DNA of 64,000 bases, taken from assembly GCF_958299795.1 (NCBI RefSeq), contig NC_133214.1, forward strand, positions 20,890,994 through 20,954,993. Reading direction: 5' to 3'. The position numbers and the translations under genes were made by a program. Under the pieces are notes generated by a model. That model had not been told where the DNA came from, did no database searches, and was given only the letters and a program-made list of their open reading frames with translations. Shown in pieces: positions 45,890-57,776 of the stretch; the stretch's first letter is position 1, and the number at the start of each line of letters is the position of its first letter. Source of the DNA: Porites lutea (taxonomy: Eukaryota > Cnidaria > Anthozoa > Scleractinia > Poritidae).

Positions 45890-48133
45890 TCATTCAAATA
45901 TTTGTATTCGATGATTACATTCATCAGTCACAACAATTCGGCCATTACTAAGCAATGCCACTGACAAGGGTTCATTAAATTCTCCTAACTTACTGCCTTT
46001 TGTTCCAAACTTTCCGATGAATTTTCCGTTAAGTTCAAAGACTTGAACTCTATTATTATCACGATCACAGACAAACAGATGCAGTAACTCATTCACTAAC
46101 AAATAATTAGGCCTATTAAATTCCCCATCCCCTTGCCCCTGCATACCAAATTTGTACTGAAAATGCCCCTCCCTGTTAAATACTTTGATACAGTGTTTAT
46201 CGTGGTCTGACACCATGAAATATTCACCACACTGAACACAGTGAACAGGATTACTAAAAGACCCCTGTCCACCTATCTTCATTACAAACCTACCATCCGG
46301 GGTAAAGATCTTAATCAGTTTGTTACCTGCATCAGCAACAATAATATTACCAGTACTATCTAAGGATAAACCCCGAGGATTAGAGAGCTGATTATCAAGG
46401 CTTCCATTGCCGCCAAATGAACCCAGATACGTCTCCTCCCAGCTAAAGATTCGTACTCTGTGGTTTTCACGATCGGCTACGAAAATGTTTCCATCCTTGT
46501 CAATGGCTAGTCCATCAGGGCAGTTGAACTCTCCAGCATTTTCACCTCGGTGACCAAAGGATCTTAAGAAAGTACCATTAGTGTCGAACACTTGAACCCG
46601 GTGATTGTACTCGTCAGCTACTACGATTTCGTCTTTGTCAGTCACTGCCACACCTCGAGAATACCAAAACATTCCATCGTCGTTGCCTTCCTCTCCAAAA
46701 CATAGAACAGGTTTTACATGAAATGGTTTTACGCTCATTGTAAAAGGGCTTCCACGAATATGTTCCTCGTTTACTTTAACGTACAATTTGAATGTTCCTT
46801 GAACTCTGGGATAAAAACTAACATTGTAGGTACCATCTTTCATGTCCTCTACTTTCACTTCCGTCACGCATACTTGTCCTTGCTCGTCCTTGAACTCTAC
46901 CCTTACACTGTCGCTCTCATCATACCACTGCTTTCTCTCTGCGTTTCTTGTGGTCAAATTGAATCGAGCTTTGCGAGCAACAATTCCTTCAATCAGTCCT
47001 TCGCCTTCAGTCACAGATTCGCGTGATTTTGTCCGATAGGGTTTTTCTACGGATCCAATTTCTTCTTCCTTTAAAACATCATGCATTTTTTGATTTTTAA
47101 TGAAAACTAAAGCTTCTGCATTCCCAGTGTCATGAGCAATAACCTCTCCCTGATCGACCCCCTCAAAAACTGTTTGCAGTGTTTTTTTTAGCTGAACAAC
47201 TTCAGCATTGGTACTTCTCCGAAAGAGTTTATCAGCTTCTTTCAACGATGATTCAATAACACTAATTTGTTTCTGAATCTCGTTCCTTTTTGCTGTCAGA
47301 CTTTCAATGGACTCCTTAGTTCGGTTTTCCACTGTAGTGATTATATTTTGCACTTTCGCTTGAATTGTTTTGATCAAGTTATCAGCAAACCTTTGAACAT
47401 CTCTTTTTATGATGTCGCCTTGTTGAATCATTTTAGCACAGTCTTCATCAAGATGAGTCAGTATGTTCATTTTTGCTTCTAAATTTTGTCTCTGCGTTTC
47501 GATTACAGCTTTCATCTCGAGTCTTTTGGCTTCGGCTTCTTCATCGATCAATTTCAAAACATGACCTCCGTGATCCAAAATGACGCAAGTTTGGCAAAGA
47601 GCCGTCTCGCATTCTTTGCAGTAGTATTTAAGCTCTTCTTTCTGATGTCCTTGTCTTGAACAAAATACTGGTCGCTTCAATACATCTTCGAAGTCCTTAT
47701 CTTGGAATTCTTTTACCGCCAAAGCGCGATGTCCCGTTTTGTCTCGCATTTTACTATGAAACATTAAGCATTCTTCGCAGTAAAATATGCAACACTGGAA
47801 ACAATACGACGCTTCCGAGCTCTTCTTGTCACAGTTTCCGCATGTTAGTTGTGTGTTCTTACATTCTTTGATGGCAAGAACATCGATAAAGCCGTTCAAA
47901 TAAAAGCTTGTTGGAAGATCTTTAAGATCACCGCTTGCTGGTATTCTGCTTAGCGTTTGGCATTTCGGGCATTTAATGGCGTCTCCACCGCCGCACGTCT
48001 CGTACCACTGTTTTACACATTTCAAGCAAAAACTGTGCAGACAGGAGAGTTGTTTAGGATCTGTGAATAAGTCCGAACACACCGAACAAGACACTTCTTC
48101 GCGAAGGTTGTGAAATAGAGTTGTGAGATCCAT
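45890..48133 (-). CDS. TRIM-NHL protein B (TRIM2/3/71-like), intact
   Basis: This intronless frame of 747 residues is the only fully open copy. RING Cys/His ligands are at 16, 19, 31, 33, 36, 39, 55 and 58. B-box 1 is at 98-135 and B-box 2 at 158-191 (CxxxxHx8CxxC...CxxC...HxxH). A Lys/Glu/Gln-rich coiled coil follows to about 310. A filamin-type repeat carries DGTYNVSFYPRVQGTFKLYV. Six NHL blades follow, each with a D-(K/S)-(D/T)-G-N-I-x-V-A-D-like core and an HRVQVF-like end. The tripartite fold predicts an oligomeric E3 ubiquitin ligase; the NHL propeller binds RNA or protein in known members. Members of this expanded family in cnidarians have no assigned targets. The first 190 residues are nearly identical to A and D, more so than the NHL part. 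Confidence 0.95.
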   Translation of the reverse strand: MDLTTLFHNLREEVSCSVCSDLFTDPKQLSCLHSFCLKCVKQWYETCGGGDAIKCPKCQTLSRIPASGDLKDLPTSFYLNGFIDVLAIKECKNTQLTCGNCDKKSSEASYCFQCCIFYCEECLMFHSKMRDKTGHRALAVKEFQDKDFEDVLKRPVFCSRQGHQKEELKYYCKECETALCQTCVILDHGGHVLKLIDEEAEAKRLEMKAVIETQRQNLEAKMNILTHLDEDCAKMIQQGDIIKRDVQRFADNLIKTIQAKVQNIITTVENRTKESIESLTAKRNEIQKQISVIESSLKEADKLFRRSTNAEVVQLKKTLQTVFEGVDQGEVIAHDTGNAEALVFIKNQKMHDVLKEEEIGSVEKPYRTKSRESVTEGEGLIEGIVARKARFNLTTRNAERKQWYDESDSVRVEFKDEQGQVCVTEVKVEDMKDGTYNVSFYPRVQGTFKLYVKVNEEHIRGSPFTMSVKPFHVKPVLCFGEEGNDDGMFWYSRGVAVTDKDEIVVADEYNHRVQVFDTNGTFLRSFGHRGENAGEFNCPDGLAIDKDGNIFVADRENHRVRIFSWEETYLGSFGGNGSLDNQLSNPRGLSLDSTGNIIVADAGNKLIKIFTPDGRFVMKIGGQGSFSNPVHCVQCGEYFMVSDHDKHCIKVFNREGHFQYKFGMQGQGDGEFNRPNYLLVNELLHLFVCDRDNNRVQVFELNGKFIGKFGTKGSKLGEFNEPLSVALLSNGRIVVTDECNHRIQIFE

Positions 48134-48252
48134 GTCTTCTTCAAAATAACAGAGAAATGACCTTTTGTGTCCCAGAGTCTAGTCGACACTCAACAATCAA
48201 GTCTTGTGACGTTTCTATCTCTAACTTTTTTCGGAATCAAAGGCCTTTCGAA

Positions 48253-48257
48253 CCAAT
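48253..48257 (-). promoter_or_regulatory. CCAAT box of TRIM-NHL B
   Basis: ATTGG on the coding strand lies 120 nt upstream of the ATG, in the same flank (aaccaatcacagagcag) as in A and D. Confidence 0.5.
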
Positions 48258-49270
48258 CACAGAGCAGTATTGTATTAGAGCCCCTGACGCGCCTTTGTAG
48301 TGAAGTGTCAATCATCTAGAAACAAAGGCCTTTTATATAAGGCACAACACCGTGAAAGCCACAGCTGTTAAAGATGCAAATTACTTTTTAGGGTACAGAG
48401 TGCAGTGAACAAGCAACCGTGAACTGAATAATTATATCTTTCTGGTTAAGTTTCTCTCTGTTTTCGTGCTTGTAATATAATGCAGTTGTATTGTCTTAAC
48501 ACCCGGGGTTAACAGTGTATTGTTCGAATTACAGTCTTCGGTCATAAACAAACGAGATTTGTCACCAAGGGAAAAAAAAGGTACTTTAAAAATGACGCTT
48601 ACTTACACGATCTGAATTAACCTAGCCTGCGAGCAAGCTCTGTCTCTTTTTCAGCCAAACTCAAGGGCTGAGGGCGGTGCATTTACACGTAGTCTGCAAA
48701 CAGGCTGTTTAGGGAAAAAAGCTGAAGAGCGGATCAAGGCGAACTTTTATAGAGTGGAAGAAGGGAGAGGAAGAAAATGCAATCGATACAGTCATTTTAC
48801 CCGATGCTCCGGGTCGGAATCCCGGCCTTGAGAAAAAGACGGAGATGCTGGTTGGAAAACTGTAGAATTAAACTTCTAACGGTGGCTACGGCTTCATTTG
48901 ACCCTCAACTGAGGATGCCATGTTAAACAGAGAACTAAATAAGAGCTTTAGTGACTTAAACTCTTGATACAGTATAACGTCGTCAGTAGCACTGATTTTT
49001 CATACACATTTGTTTTCCCCGCACAAATCCAAGCGGGCTGGTGGTGGTTACTTCTTTTTTGTGCCATATTTTCACTTTTTTGTGATAATTGATGCCGTGC
49101 AATTTGGTCCACCACCAGTCGTGTGTTTGAAGACTCATACAAGTGGAGGATGTTCATTTGTGTGGAGTTAAGAGGATTTTGGTGGTATTTGGCTCTTAAA
49201 AACAATAGGAAGGAAAAAAACTGCAAGGAAGCACACTCTACCAAACTCTGCAGTAGGGCCAGTACCTTAC

Positions 49271-50577
49271 GCAGACATATTGTGACGGAAAGTTTTTCCA
49301 CTTTCGAACGACCTTAAAGGCTAAAAGGGAAGTCGGGGATTGAACTCTGGAAACCGTCCTCTAAACTGGGGAAACTAAACTCAAATGGCAACTCGCTCGC
49401 GGGTAAGAGCCGTCACAACTCTTAGTCTTAGAACCGGGACCAAACCACTAACTGGAACGCAGCATAGAATAAGGCAAACTTGACTTGGTTCCAACAGCGT
49501 ATATTCTTGTACATGTAATCGAAGTAATCGGTGTAATCCGCAAACTAACTTACTTCTATATCATTACTACAGGTATTCAACACAAAAGAGTACAATAGAT
49601 ATACAAACAAACTCGTTTGAAGTTAAGCGAAAATTATTGTTGCGGATTCTGCTTAGGAGTAAAAAGTACCAGGACACTGATAAACTAACAAAGTTTGCCA
49701 AGTCAGTCAGCAAGACAATTGTCATGAGGACCTAGTTTCGCTATATGAATAGAATTGAAAGCTCAGTTAGCGGCCTTCTGGGCACCTAGTAGGTCTGTCT
49801 ATTAAAAATTGCCTGGTTTTTCACCTACAACAAAAGCAGACATTTTCCGAATTTGCAAGTCAGCAAAACTTTTGAAATTATAAATTTAGACGAAGCGACT
49901 ACTTACGGAAGTAAATTAAGAACTATTATATTTGCAGAGATACTAAGCGATTGCTCAAAAATACTTCAATTAAAAACGAGCTATATTTGCTTAACAAGGA
50001 GTTACGGTGAAATGCCGCTCTGTTGTAGAATAAACTAAGAAAAATACTACTACGCAGACAACCACTATTTTTAGAAATCATTACTAAAGTTGAACTAATA
50101 CAATTAAGGGCCTGTTTACATGGAGTGGGGGACCCCGGTCTAGTGGGGTTGGTTTGTTTTGATTTCACGCTCTGGGGGACACAAAACAAAAGAAACCTAC
50201 CCCACTAGACCGGGGTCCCCCACTCCATGTAAACAGGGTCTAAATAATCTTATGAACGAAACAGAAACCCAATAAGTTTCTTCTGTTTGTACTATGACTA
50301 CAATAGGCCGCTGTTGGCTTTGTAGGATTATTAAACAAAGCACAAAAAGGCATGAAAACAAAGCATCTTAAAAACAGCACGAACCACCACGACTGAATGC
50401 GGCTAATTGTAAACACTGTAAAATGTCTCAAAAAAATCTTATTGTCAAAGCGAAAAGAACAACGATAAACGTTAAGCGAAAATTCGAAAGCTTAAACTTT
50501 AAAAGTCATGAAATTACAGCAAAATCCCATATTTAAATTATAAATAGTAATTACTTAGTTTTGCTCCCTAACAATTA
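49271..50577. mobile_element. Unclassified insertion in unit B flank, with nested MITE
   Basis: Units A and D read from ccttacgc almost straight into atcaaccgag; unit B has 1.3 kb of other sequence between these points. Its ends show no clear repeat. A 134-bp MITE sits inside it. Confidence 0.5.
50107..50240. mobile_element. Hairpin MITE with gtttacatggagtggggg ends
   Basis: Near-perfect inverted arms of about 40 bp (gtttacatggagtgggggac and its complement) flank a loop of about 50 bp. Confidence 0.8.
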
Positions 50578-52070
50578 TCAACCGAGCAGTGGCAACCATG
50601 GACAGTTCTTACGCTTCTCGTTAAGGCTCATTAGCATGGCATAGCCTTCGGACCCCTGTAAGATCAAAACCGTGTTCAGGGGGCCATGATGATGAGTCGC
50701 AATGAGGGCGAAACAGCTCTCTCCTTAAATCTCTCCCTCCATGGCCGCCACTTCCCTTTCTCGTCTCCAGAGCCACTCGGCTTAATTTGACCAAGAAACG
50801 ACGGGCTCTGGGGACGAGAATGGCCCCTTCCCGAGTTATATGGCTGGATGCATGCGTAAGGTACTGGCCATACCGGGAAGTTAGCCTGGGACATGGGGGC
50901 AAGCGCAAAGTAAGAGGCGAATTTCCCCACAAAAAGCCTAGTACCAGGCTAGTTGGCCCTGGACAACCGTGTCGCGCTAGCCCCGGCATCAGTCAGGTGG
51001 CATATCAAATACAGTTTTACTATTTCAGCTAATTGCTATCAAGCCCTTTTAAGTTGTACATAAGATGACAATTGCACCATGACGTCATTTTTTTTCCATG
51101 TTACAACAACCAAAATCATTCAACCTTGTTTTCTTCCTCGCATTGGTAAATAAGAAATGCAAAAGTGAAATGAATTATGATAAATGTAAGGCGTCGTCAG
51201 TAAATGGTCTTCTACGCGCGAGCTCGAAATTTCACGCCACACCTGGAGACTACCAGCAAACAGACCAGAGAAAAACCTCTCATAACAAAGAATTCTAATA
51301 ATATTTTCTGAACTGCAATGACATAGTTTCTCAAAGGGATAAGTGTGTTTTTTTCTTTTATGATTATATTTTTCTACACATTTATCTATACAAAATAAGG
51401 TGAATTACGATTATTATTTTTTGTTAAACTACCCAGAAAATTACATTGGAAATTTGAATTCCCTCAAGGATCTCCACTGACATTCACAACTAGTTTTTTA
51501 TCGTATTTGCTTTACAAGATGCACTGAACTCTGAGCTTTAGTTTACTATTTTCCTTCTTTGTGCTCAGTTGTAAAGCAAGAGTAAGGTTGTAGCTTAACC
51601 GACCTTTGAAAGGGAGAAATAGGCGGTTAATCCGTCAACCACACCTTTTAACAACAAACGGCTCAGTCTAATTTAGGTCCTTGGTTTTTTTAGAATACGC
51701 ACTGTACGTTTTCAAAATTTAAGGTAGAACTAGACGCATAACTGCGCCTTTGTTGTATGCTTTTCATGTCTCTTTGATAAAAAAATAAATTAAAAAAATG
51801 GCACTGGCGCTTCCAGCACTTGATGAACTGTAAAAAAAAAAAAACATATTTATGACTAGACTAGACTAGTCGAAAAGTATCGATCACAAAAAACGACCAA
51901 AAAGAGCTTGCAAACTTAACTCAACACAGTCTTTTAGCACTTCATGTTAGTGTCTCCCTAGTTTTCCCTCCTATGGCCAAACAAAATTATATAAACTGTT
52001 TAAAGTACAGTTTGTGGACTAAATGTTAAAGTCTCTCAAGAATAATATTAACGAATGTGGACTAACTGAC

Positions 52071-52233
52071 TACAGTCAAACCTCTTTAATACGAACACCA
52101 AAGGGACAGAACCAAGTGTCCGCTTTACAGCGGTGTCGCTATTACAAAGGTAGGTAATGCATGATTTTTGGCATCTGGGACCAAACGAACTGTCCGTAAT
52201 AGAGAGGTGTCCGTAAGGAGAGGTTTGACTGTA
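52071..52233. mobile_element. Tc1/mariner-type (pogo/Tigger-like) MITE in unit C
   Basis: The ends tacagtcaaacctcttta and gagaggtttgactgta are bordered by TA. Units A (39860) and B (45835) have the uninterrupted site ggactaactta. Confidence 0.75.
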
Positions 52234-52310
52234 ATTTACCTTGGATATTTGGATTAATATTTGGAGAATTAAATGCTTATACCAATATGTTCAGGAAATA
52301 TAGCCACTAT

Positions 52311-54552
52311 TCATTCAAATATTTGAATTCGATGATTAAATTCATCACACACAACAATTCGGCCATTACTAAGCATTGCCACTGATAAGGGTCTATTGAA
52401 TCCTCCTATCTTGCTGCCTTTTGCTCCAAACTTACAGATGAATTTTCCGTTAAGTTCAACGACTTGAACTCTATGATTCTCACGATCGCAGACAAACAGA
52501 TGCCCTAACTCATTCACTAACAAATAAGCGGGACAATTAAATTCCCCGTCCCTTTTCCCCTCCTTACCAAACTTGTACTGAAAATGCCCCTCCCTGTTAA
52601 ATACTTTGATACAGTGTTCACCTCGGTCTGACACTATGAAATATTCACCACACTGAACAGTGAACAGGGTCACTTAAAGAACCCTGCCCACCTATCTTCA
52701 TTACAAACCTACCATCCGGGGTAAAGATCTTAATCAGTTTGTTACCTCTATCAGCAACAATAACATTACCAGTACTATCTAAGGATAAACCCGAAGGTTC
52801 AAGGAGCTTACTATCAAGGCTTACTATGCTTCCAAATGAACCCAGGTGCCTCCCCTCCCTGCTAAAGATTTGCACTCTATGGTTACCGCTGTCTGCTACG
52901 AAAATGTTTCTATCCTTATCAATGGCTATTCCATCAGGTCGGTTGAACTCTCCAGAATTTTTGCCTCTGTGGCCAAAAGATCTTAAGAAGGTACCATTAC
53001 TGTTAAACAATTGAACCCGATTGTTGCACTGGTCACCTACTACGATTTCGTCTTTGTCAGTCACTGCCACACCTCGAGGATAATCAAACATTCCATCACC
53101 GGTGCCTTTCTCTCCAAAACATAAAACAGGTTTTACATGAAATGGTTTTACGCTTATTGTAAAAGGGCTCCCACAAGTTTTTTCCTCGTTTACTTTAACA
53201 TGCAATTTTAATATACCTTGAAGTGCGGGATAAAAACTGACATTGTAGGTACCATCTTTCTTGTCCTTTACTTTCACTTCCGTCACGCATTCTTGTCCTT
53301 GCTCGTCCTTAAACTCTACCGTGACACGGTCCCGCTCATCGTACCCCTGCATTCTCTCTGAGTTTCTTGTGATCAAATTGAATTGAGCTTTACGCCCCAC
53401 AGTTCCTTCTTTCATTCCTTTGCCTTCAGCTAGAGATTCACTTGCTTTTGTCCGATAAGGTTTTTCCAAGAATCCGATTTCTTCGCCATTGACAACATCG
53501 AGCATTTTCTGATTTTTCATGAACAGTACAGCTTGAGTTCCAGGGTCATGAGCCACAATAACCTCAGCCGAATCCACCCCCTCAAAAATTGTTTGCAATG
53601 TTTTTTTAAGCTGAACAAATTCAGCGTTGGTGCTTCTCTGAAAGAGTTTATCAGCTTCTTCTAGCGATGATTCAATAACATTAATTTGTTGCTGAATCTC
53701 GTCCCTTTTTGCTGTCAAACTTTCAATGGACTTCTTAGTTTGGTCTTCCACTGTAGTGATTGTAATTTGCAGTTTTGCTTGAATTGTTTTGATCAAGTTA
53801 TCAGCAAATCTTTGGATATCTCTTTTTACGACTTCGCTTTGTTGAATCACTTTAGCACAGTTTTCATCCAGTTGACTTGCTGTGTTTAGTTTTGCTTCTA
53901 AATTTTGTCTCTGCGTTTCGAGTACAGATTTGATCTCAAGTCTTTTGGTTTCGGCTTCTTCTTCGATCAATTTCAAAACATGACCTCCGTGATCCAAAAT
54001 GACGCAAGTTTGGCAAAGAGCCGTTTCGCATTCTTTGCAGTAGTACTTGAGCTCTTCTTTCTGGTGTCGTTCCTTTGAACAAAATACTGGTCGCTTCAAT
54101 ACATCCTCGTAGTCCTTTTCTTGGAACCTTTGTACAGCCAATACGCGGTGTTCCTTGTTATCTCGCATGATATTGTGTCCAATTAAGCATTCTTCGCAAT
54201 AAAATATGCAACATTGGAAACAATATGACGCTTCCGCGCTCTTCTTGTTGCAGTTTGCACATGTCACCTGAGTCTTCTTGCATTCTTTGATGGCAAGAAC
54301 ATCGATAAAGCCGTTCAAATAAAAGCTTGTTGGAAGATCTTTAAGATCACCGCTTGCTGGTATTCTGCTTAGCGTTTGGCATTTCGGGCATTTAATGGCC
54401 TCTCCTCCGCCGCGGGTTTCGTACCATCGCACCAAACACTTTAAGCAGAAACTGTGCAGACAGGAGAGATGTTTAGGATCCGTAAATATGTCCGAGCACA
54501 CAGAGCAAGACACTTCTTCGCGAAGATTGTAAAACAGCGTTGTAAGTTCCAT
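52311..54552 (-). CDS. TRIM-NHL protein C (TRIM2/3/71-like), frameshifted in the NHL region
   Basis: This has the same domain order as B, starting MELTTLFYNLREEVSC. It is the most diverged copy (for example in B-box 1 and the coiled coil). The gene spans 2242 nt, exactly two less than the others: at about 52658-52662 a CA unit is missing from the acacag run of the other copies. The first frame ends after 635 residues, shortly into the fourth NHL blade, and the rest (52311-52673) is open in another frame with the usual NHL sequence. The N-terminal 635 residues could still make a RING, B-box, coiled-coil and filamin protein with half a propeller. A sequencing error in the dinucleotide run is possible. 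Confidence 0.83.
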
Positions 54553-54668
54553 GCCTTCTTCAAAAACAACTTAGAAATGACCTTTTGAGTCTTGTAGTCT
54601 ACATCCAACATAATCAGGTGTTGTGACATTTCTATCGTTCGTTTTTTTCGGAATCGTAGGCCTTCGAG

Positions 54669-54673
54669 CCAAT
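54669..54673 (-). promoter_or_regulatory. CCAAT box of TRIM-NHL C
   Basis: ATTGG on the coding strand lies 117 nt upstream of the ATG. It is kept although most of the flank has diverged. Confidence 0.5.
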
Positions 54674-55016
54674 CACAGAACGCTACTGCGTAAGAGCCCC
54701 TGATGCGCTTTTGTCTGTTCGATAACATGATTCAATAGACTTTATGAAGCATGAGAGCGTGAAAACCACATTTGCGTCAATAGAACAAGCAACCTTGTAC
54801 GGATAAAAAATGCATCTTTCTAGCTGAATTTCTCTTTATTATCGTGCTTTCATCCCAATTTTAGTACAGCGATTTGTTCGTTTAAAGACACTGTTAACAG
54901 TGTATTCTTCAAACTACAGCCTTAGGCGACAAATGGGATGTGTGAATAAACAATGTTTAAAATTACCTGGGCACATTCAAAACAATGTTCACTTGAGGGA
55001 TCTGATTTAACCTATA

Positions 55017-55310
55017 TACCGTAAAATTCCGAGAATAAGCCCCGGGGCTTACACTTTTGAAAGGCCCTTGTTGAGGAGCTTATTTTTTGAGGGGCTTATC
55101 TACGGAGGGAAAATTGCGTTTCAAAATCGATTGGGCTAGCCGTAAGTAAATTTACCGTTTTTGCTTTGTTTTACTTTGCATTTGAGGGCAATTTTCCAAG
55201 CACAAGCCCCCGAGGCGCTTATATTTGGAGGGGTGATTTTACGGAGGGTTTTTTGCGTTACTGGATTGGGTGGCTTATATTTGGAGGGCTTATTTTCGGA
55301 TTTTACGGTA
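55017..55310. mobile_element. TA-flanked MITE with taccgtaaaattccg ends
   Basis: The ends taccgtaaaattccgagaat and attttcggattttacggta are inverted and begin or end with TA. The interior repeats gggcttat / aagcccc motifs. It is probably Tc1/mariner-related. Confidence 0.7.
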
Positions 55311-56149
55311 TGACTATAATACCATTTGATAACACTACATCAGTTACGTTCAAAATGCATTTGCGGTTTTGAAGGAGCATGGCCATGACTCGCGCGCATG
55401 CTCATCAAGTCGCAACGCTTTTGGAAGAGACGCCACACTCGTACCCGGCGTTTTCGTTCCCCTTGACCAGCGGTCGGGAGCATGCGCAGTACCGGACGAA
55501 GACTCGAGGTACGAGATTGAAGAACGAAGAATCGGGAAAAGTTTTCAGCCGGGAAAAAAGAGGAAGAAACTGAAGACAATTTTCTTACGGTCATCTTCAC
55601 TCAATTTGGCGGGTAAACTCCAGCCTTTGAGAAAGTGAGAAAGAGACGGGGATGCCACTGGTTGGGAAATTAAATCAAACCTCTAACGGTGAGTAAGGCA
55701 ATTGACTAAGACTATAGTTGACCTTCAAAAAAGGAGACCATGCTGGAACAGACAACTTAATAAGAACTTAACAGTGCTTAAGATGTTTGTCGAATGGACT
55801 CTTAACTACAGTATCACGTAGTTAAACCCTTTTATGGTCACTTTTCTTTTCGCACCACCCCAAGCGGGCGGGTGGGGAATGCCTTTTTTTTTCCATTACG
55901 CTTTTTGTGTTAACTGGTGGCATGCGTATTGATTTCTAATAAGCCCTGAGGTAAACCTCTGGCTTTGTGAATGTTGAGTAACGTAAAGTCCAACGCACTT
56001 TCGGGCCACGAAAATCTTTAGCCAGAGACTCATTCCAGTCGAGAGTGTTCGTGTGTGGGGGAAAAGGATGTTGCTGGTCATTGGATCGTAGCCAAGGACT
56101 AGGCTCGTTATAGTGGAGACAAAGGGTGAATAACAGGTTTAGAGCGAAG

Positions 56150-56290
56150 ATAGGGGCTACAGCTATCACCACCCATCAACGAGGCCTGGACTCGAATTCC
56201 GGAAGTGACGCTATATATGAGCGTTGAGTTTGTTGTTGGTTCTGGCCTTTCTCCAAGAGTTCCCTAGTGTACTCAAAAAGTAAGATTTTT
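56150..56290 (+). repeat. tRNA-SINE-like block, left of TRIM-NHL D
   Basis: It has ctcgaattccggaagtgacg then gttgagtttgttgttggttc, as in units A, B and E, more diverged. Confidence 0.4.
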
Positions 56291-57114
56291 TGAAATTCCG
56301 ATACGGGCGCGGGGAAGAAGATACCAAAAAAAATGGAGGAAATGTTGGGTGATTGGTTTTACAGAAAAATTCACTGCCCTTAACAGTAAGAGTCACGCTT
56401 GATTCGGGAAAGAAAGTAAGGAAAGCGATTTGAGCCAACGCCTAACTTTTTGGGCCTGAGCTTCCATGCCACTTAGTCTTGGACCCTGAGCTTTATCATG
56501 CTCGAGCAAGCAGGCAGTTCATAATCATCAGATCTATTTAACAATAGCTTAAAAAATGCGGCCCAGAGAGGTTCCACAAAACAAATGCAGTTGATGAGAA
56601 AGATATTTGAACAACAATGTTTATTTTGGTATAGCTCACTAGGTTTCTCAAAATATAGTGACCGTTCAACACTATTGTGAACGTTGTACGTTTGTGCCAA
56701 TTGCCCCCTTTTTTTAATATTTCGTTAAAATTCAAGATACAAGTTGTTTTAGACATGTAGTATTATGGCTCTCAAATAAACCAACTGTCAACGTATTTGA
56801 AACTATACAACCTAACTTATAAGACAACAAACAAACAATGAAACTAATTTTATTTTATTTCATATTTTATACACCTTGTACACTTGTAAAATTAATCTGC
56901 GAATAAAGGGCAGTGGCGAGATTATTGTGTTTTATCTTGGTAAAAACAAATGTTAAAATTTATCAGGAAATAATAACTTCCTTCAAGATCACCAACGACA
57001 TGAAAATAAGTATCACACTGTAAAACATTTTGTACGTCATACCAGTTTTTTCTAAAAGGCGCGTCACGAAAATGTTCGCGGGTTATTTTTCACGATAGAA
57101 TCCAGTTTTATCTT

Positions 57115-57335
57115 AGGCCCCGTCCACACGAATCTGGACATTTTTGAAACCGCATATTTTTTATCGGGATTCGTGTGGATTGAGCCATAAATCGCTTTGG
57201 AGAGTGGTTTTAGAACAATGCGGTTTCGGTGTCTGTATTCACTGGCCTCGTGTGGACAGAAGGCCGATTTGTGTTAAAAATATATATATATATATATGCG
57301 GTTTCAAACCGGATTTGTGTGGACGTGGTCTTAGC
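57115..57335. mobile_element. MITE with ccccgtccacacgaat ends, containing an (AT)n run
   Basis: The left end ggccccgtccacacgaatc and right end, reading tttgtgtggacgtggtc, are inverted. tgaaaccgcat / atgcggtttca also pair internally. An (AT)10-like run is at about 57279-57297. Confidence 0.65.
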
Positions 57336-57776
57336 CACTGAAACCCGAAAATATTTATGTTACACGGTGGCCATTTTACACATCACCAGGCCCATATTAT
57401 TCGTCTGCCATTGACAAAAAAGTAAAACAAAATGACACTGGCCCTCCCAACAGGAAATGAACGGTAAACAAAAAGAAAACATTATTTTAACATCTTAACT
57501 GACTTTTGTTAACGTTATCGTAGCAGACTGCAAGAATTAAACATATTTTAGTCAATACTTGAACTAAGTTTTGTTCCCTAGCTTTCCCTCCTATGGCCAA
57601 GCAAAATTTTATAAACGGTCAAAAGTATCTGGAAGAAAAATCCAGAGGCTGGTAGTCAGAGTTCTTTAAGTCTTACTAAAAAATATTAACAGTTAATGTG
57701 GTCTAACTTATCTTAGCTTGAATATTTAGAGAATAACATGCCTATACTAATAATTTCAGGAATTCTATCCATTTTT

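Larger units (their letters stand above)
43985..50705. repeat. Segmental duplication unit B (CWC22 tail copy + TRIM-NHL B + flank)
   Basis: The left part matches 37857-39941; the gene matches A; the right flank matches A and D up to about 49270 and again from 50578, with an unrelated 1.3-kb insert between. The right boundary is approximate. Confidence 0.75.
48134..52310. other. Spacer between TRIM-NHL B and C
   Basis: It holds the promoter flank of B, an unclassified 1.3-kb insertion (49271-50577), a block shared with 43725-43920 (50578-50880), then about 700 bp with nothing recognised, then the left flank of unit C from about 51600. No gene was supported; the open frames at 50621-50989 are repeat-derived. 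Confidence 0.55.
51600..57100. repeat. Segmental duplication unit C (TRIM-NHL C and flanks), the most diverged
   Basis: The left flank from about 51640 is homologous to 39355-39940. The right flank (54553-56170) aligns only in patches to 42186-43600. No CWC22 tail was found in this unit. Boundaries are approximate. Confidence 0.6.
54553..57776. other. Spacer between TRIM-NHL C and D
   Basis: It holds two MITEs (55017-55310 and 57115-57335), a SINE-like block (about 56150-56290) and the left flank of D from about 56450. Open frames at 55340-55638 have no recognisable domain. No gene was called. Confidence 0.55.

Noticed and set aside
50621-51032. Overlapping frames on both strands
   Set aside because: They lie on duplicated and dispersed repeat sequence without a domain.
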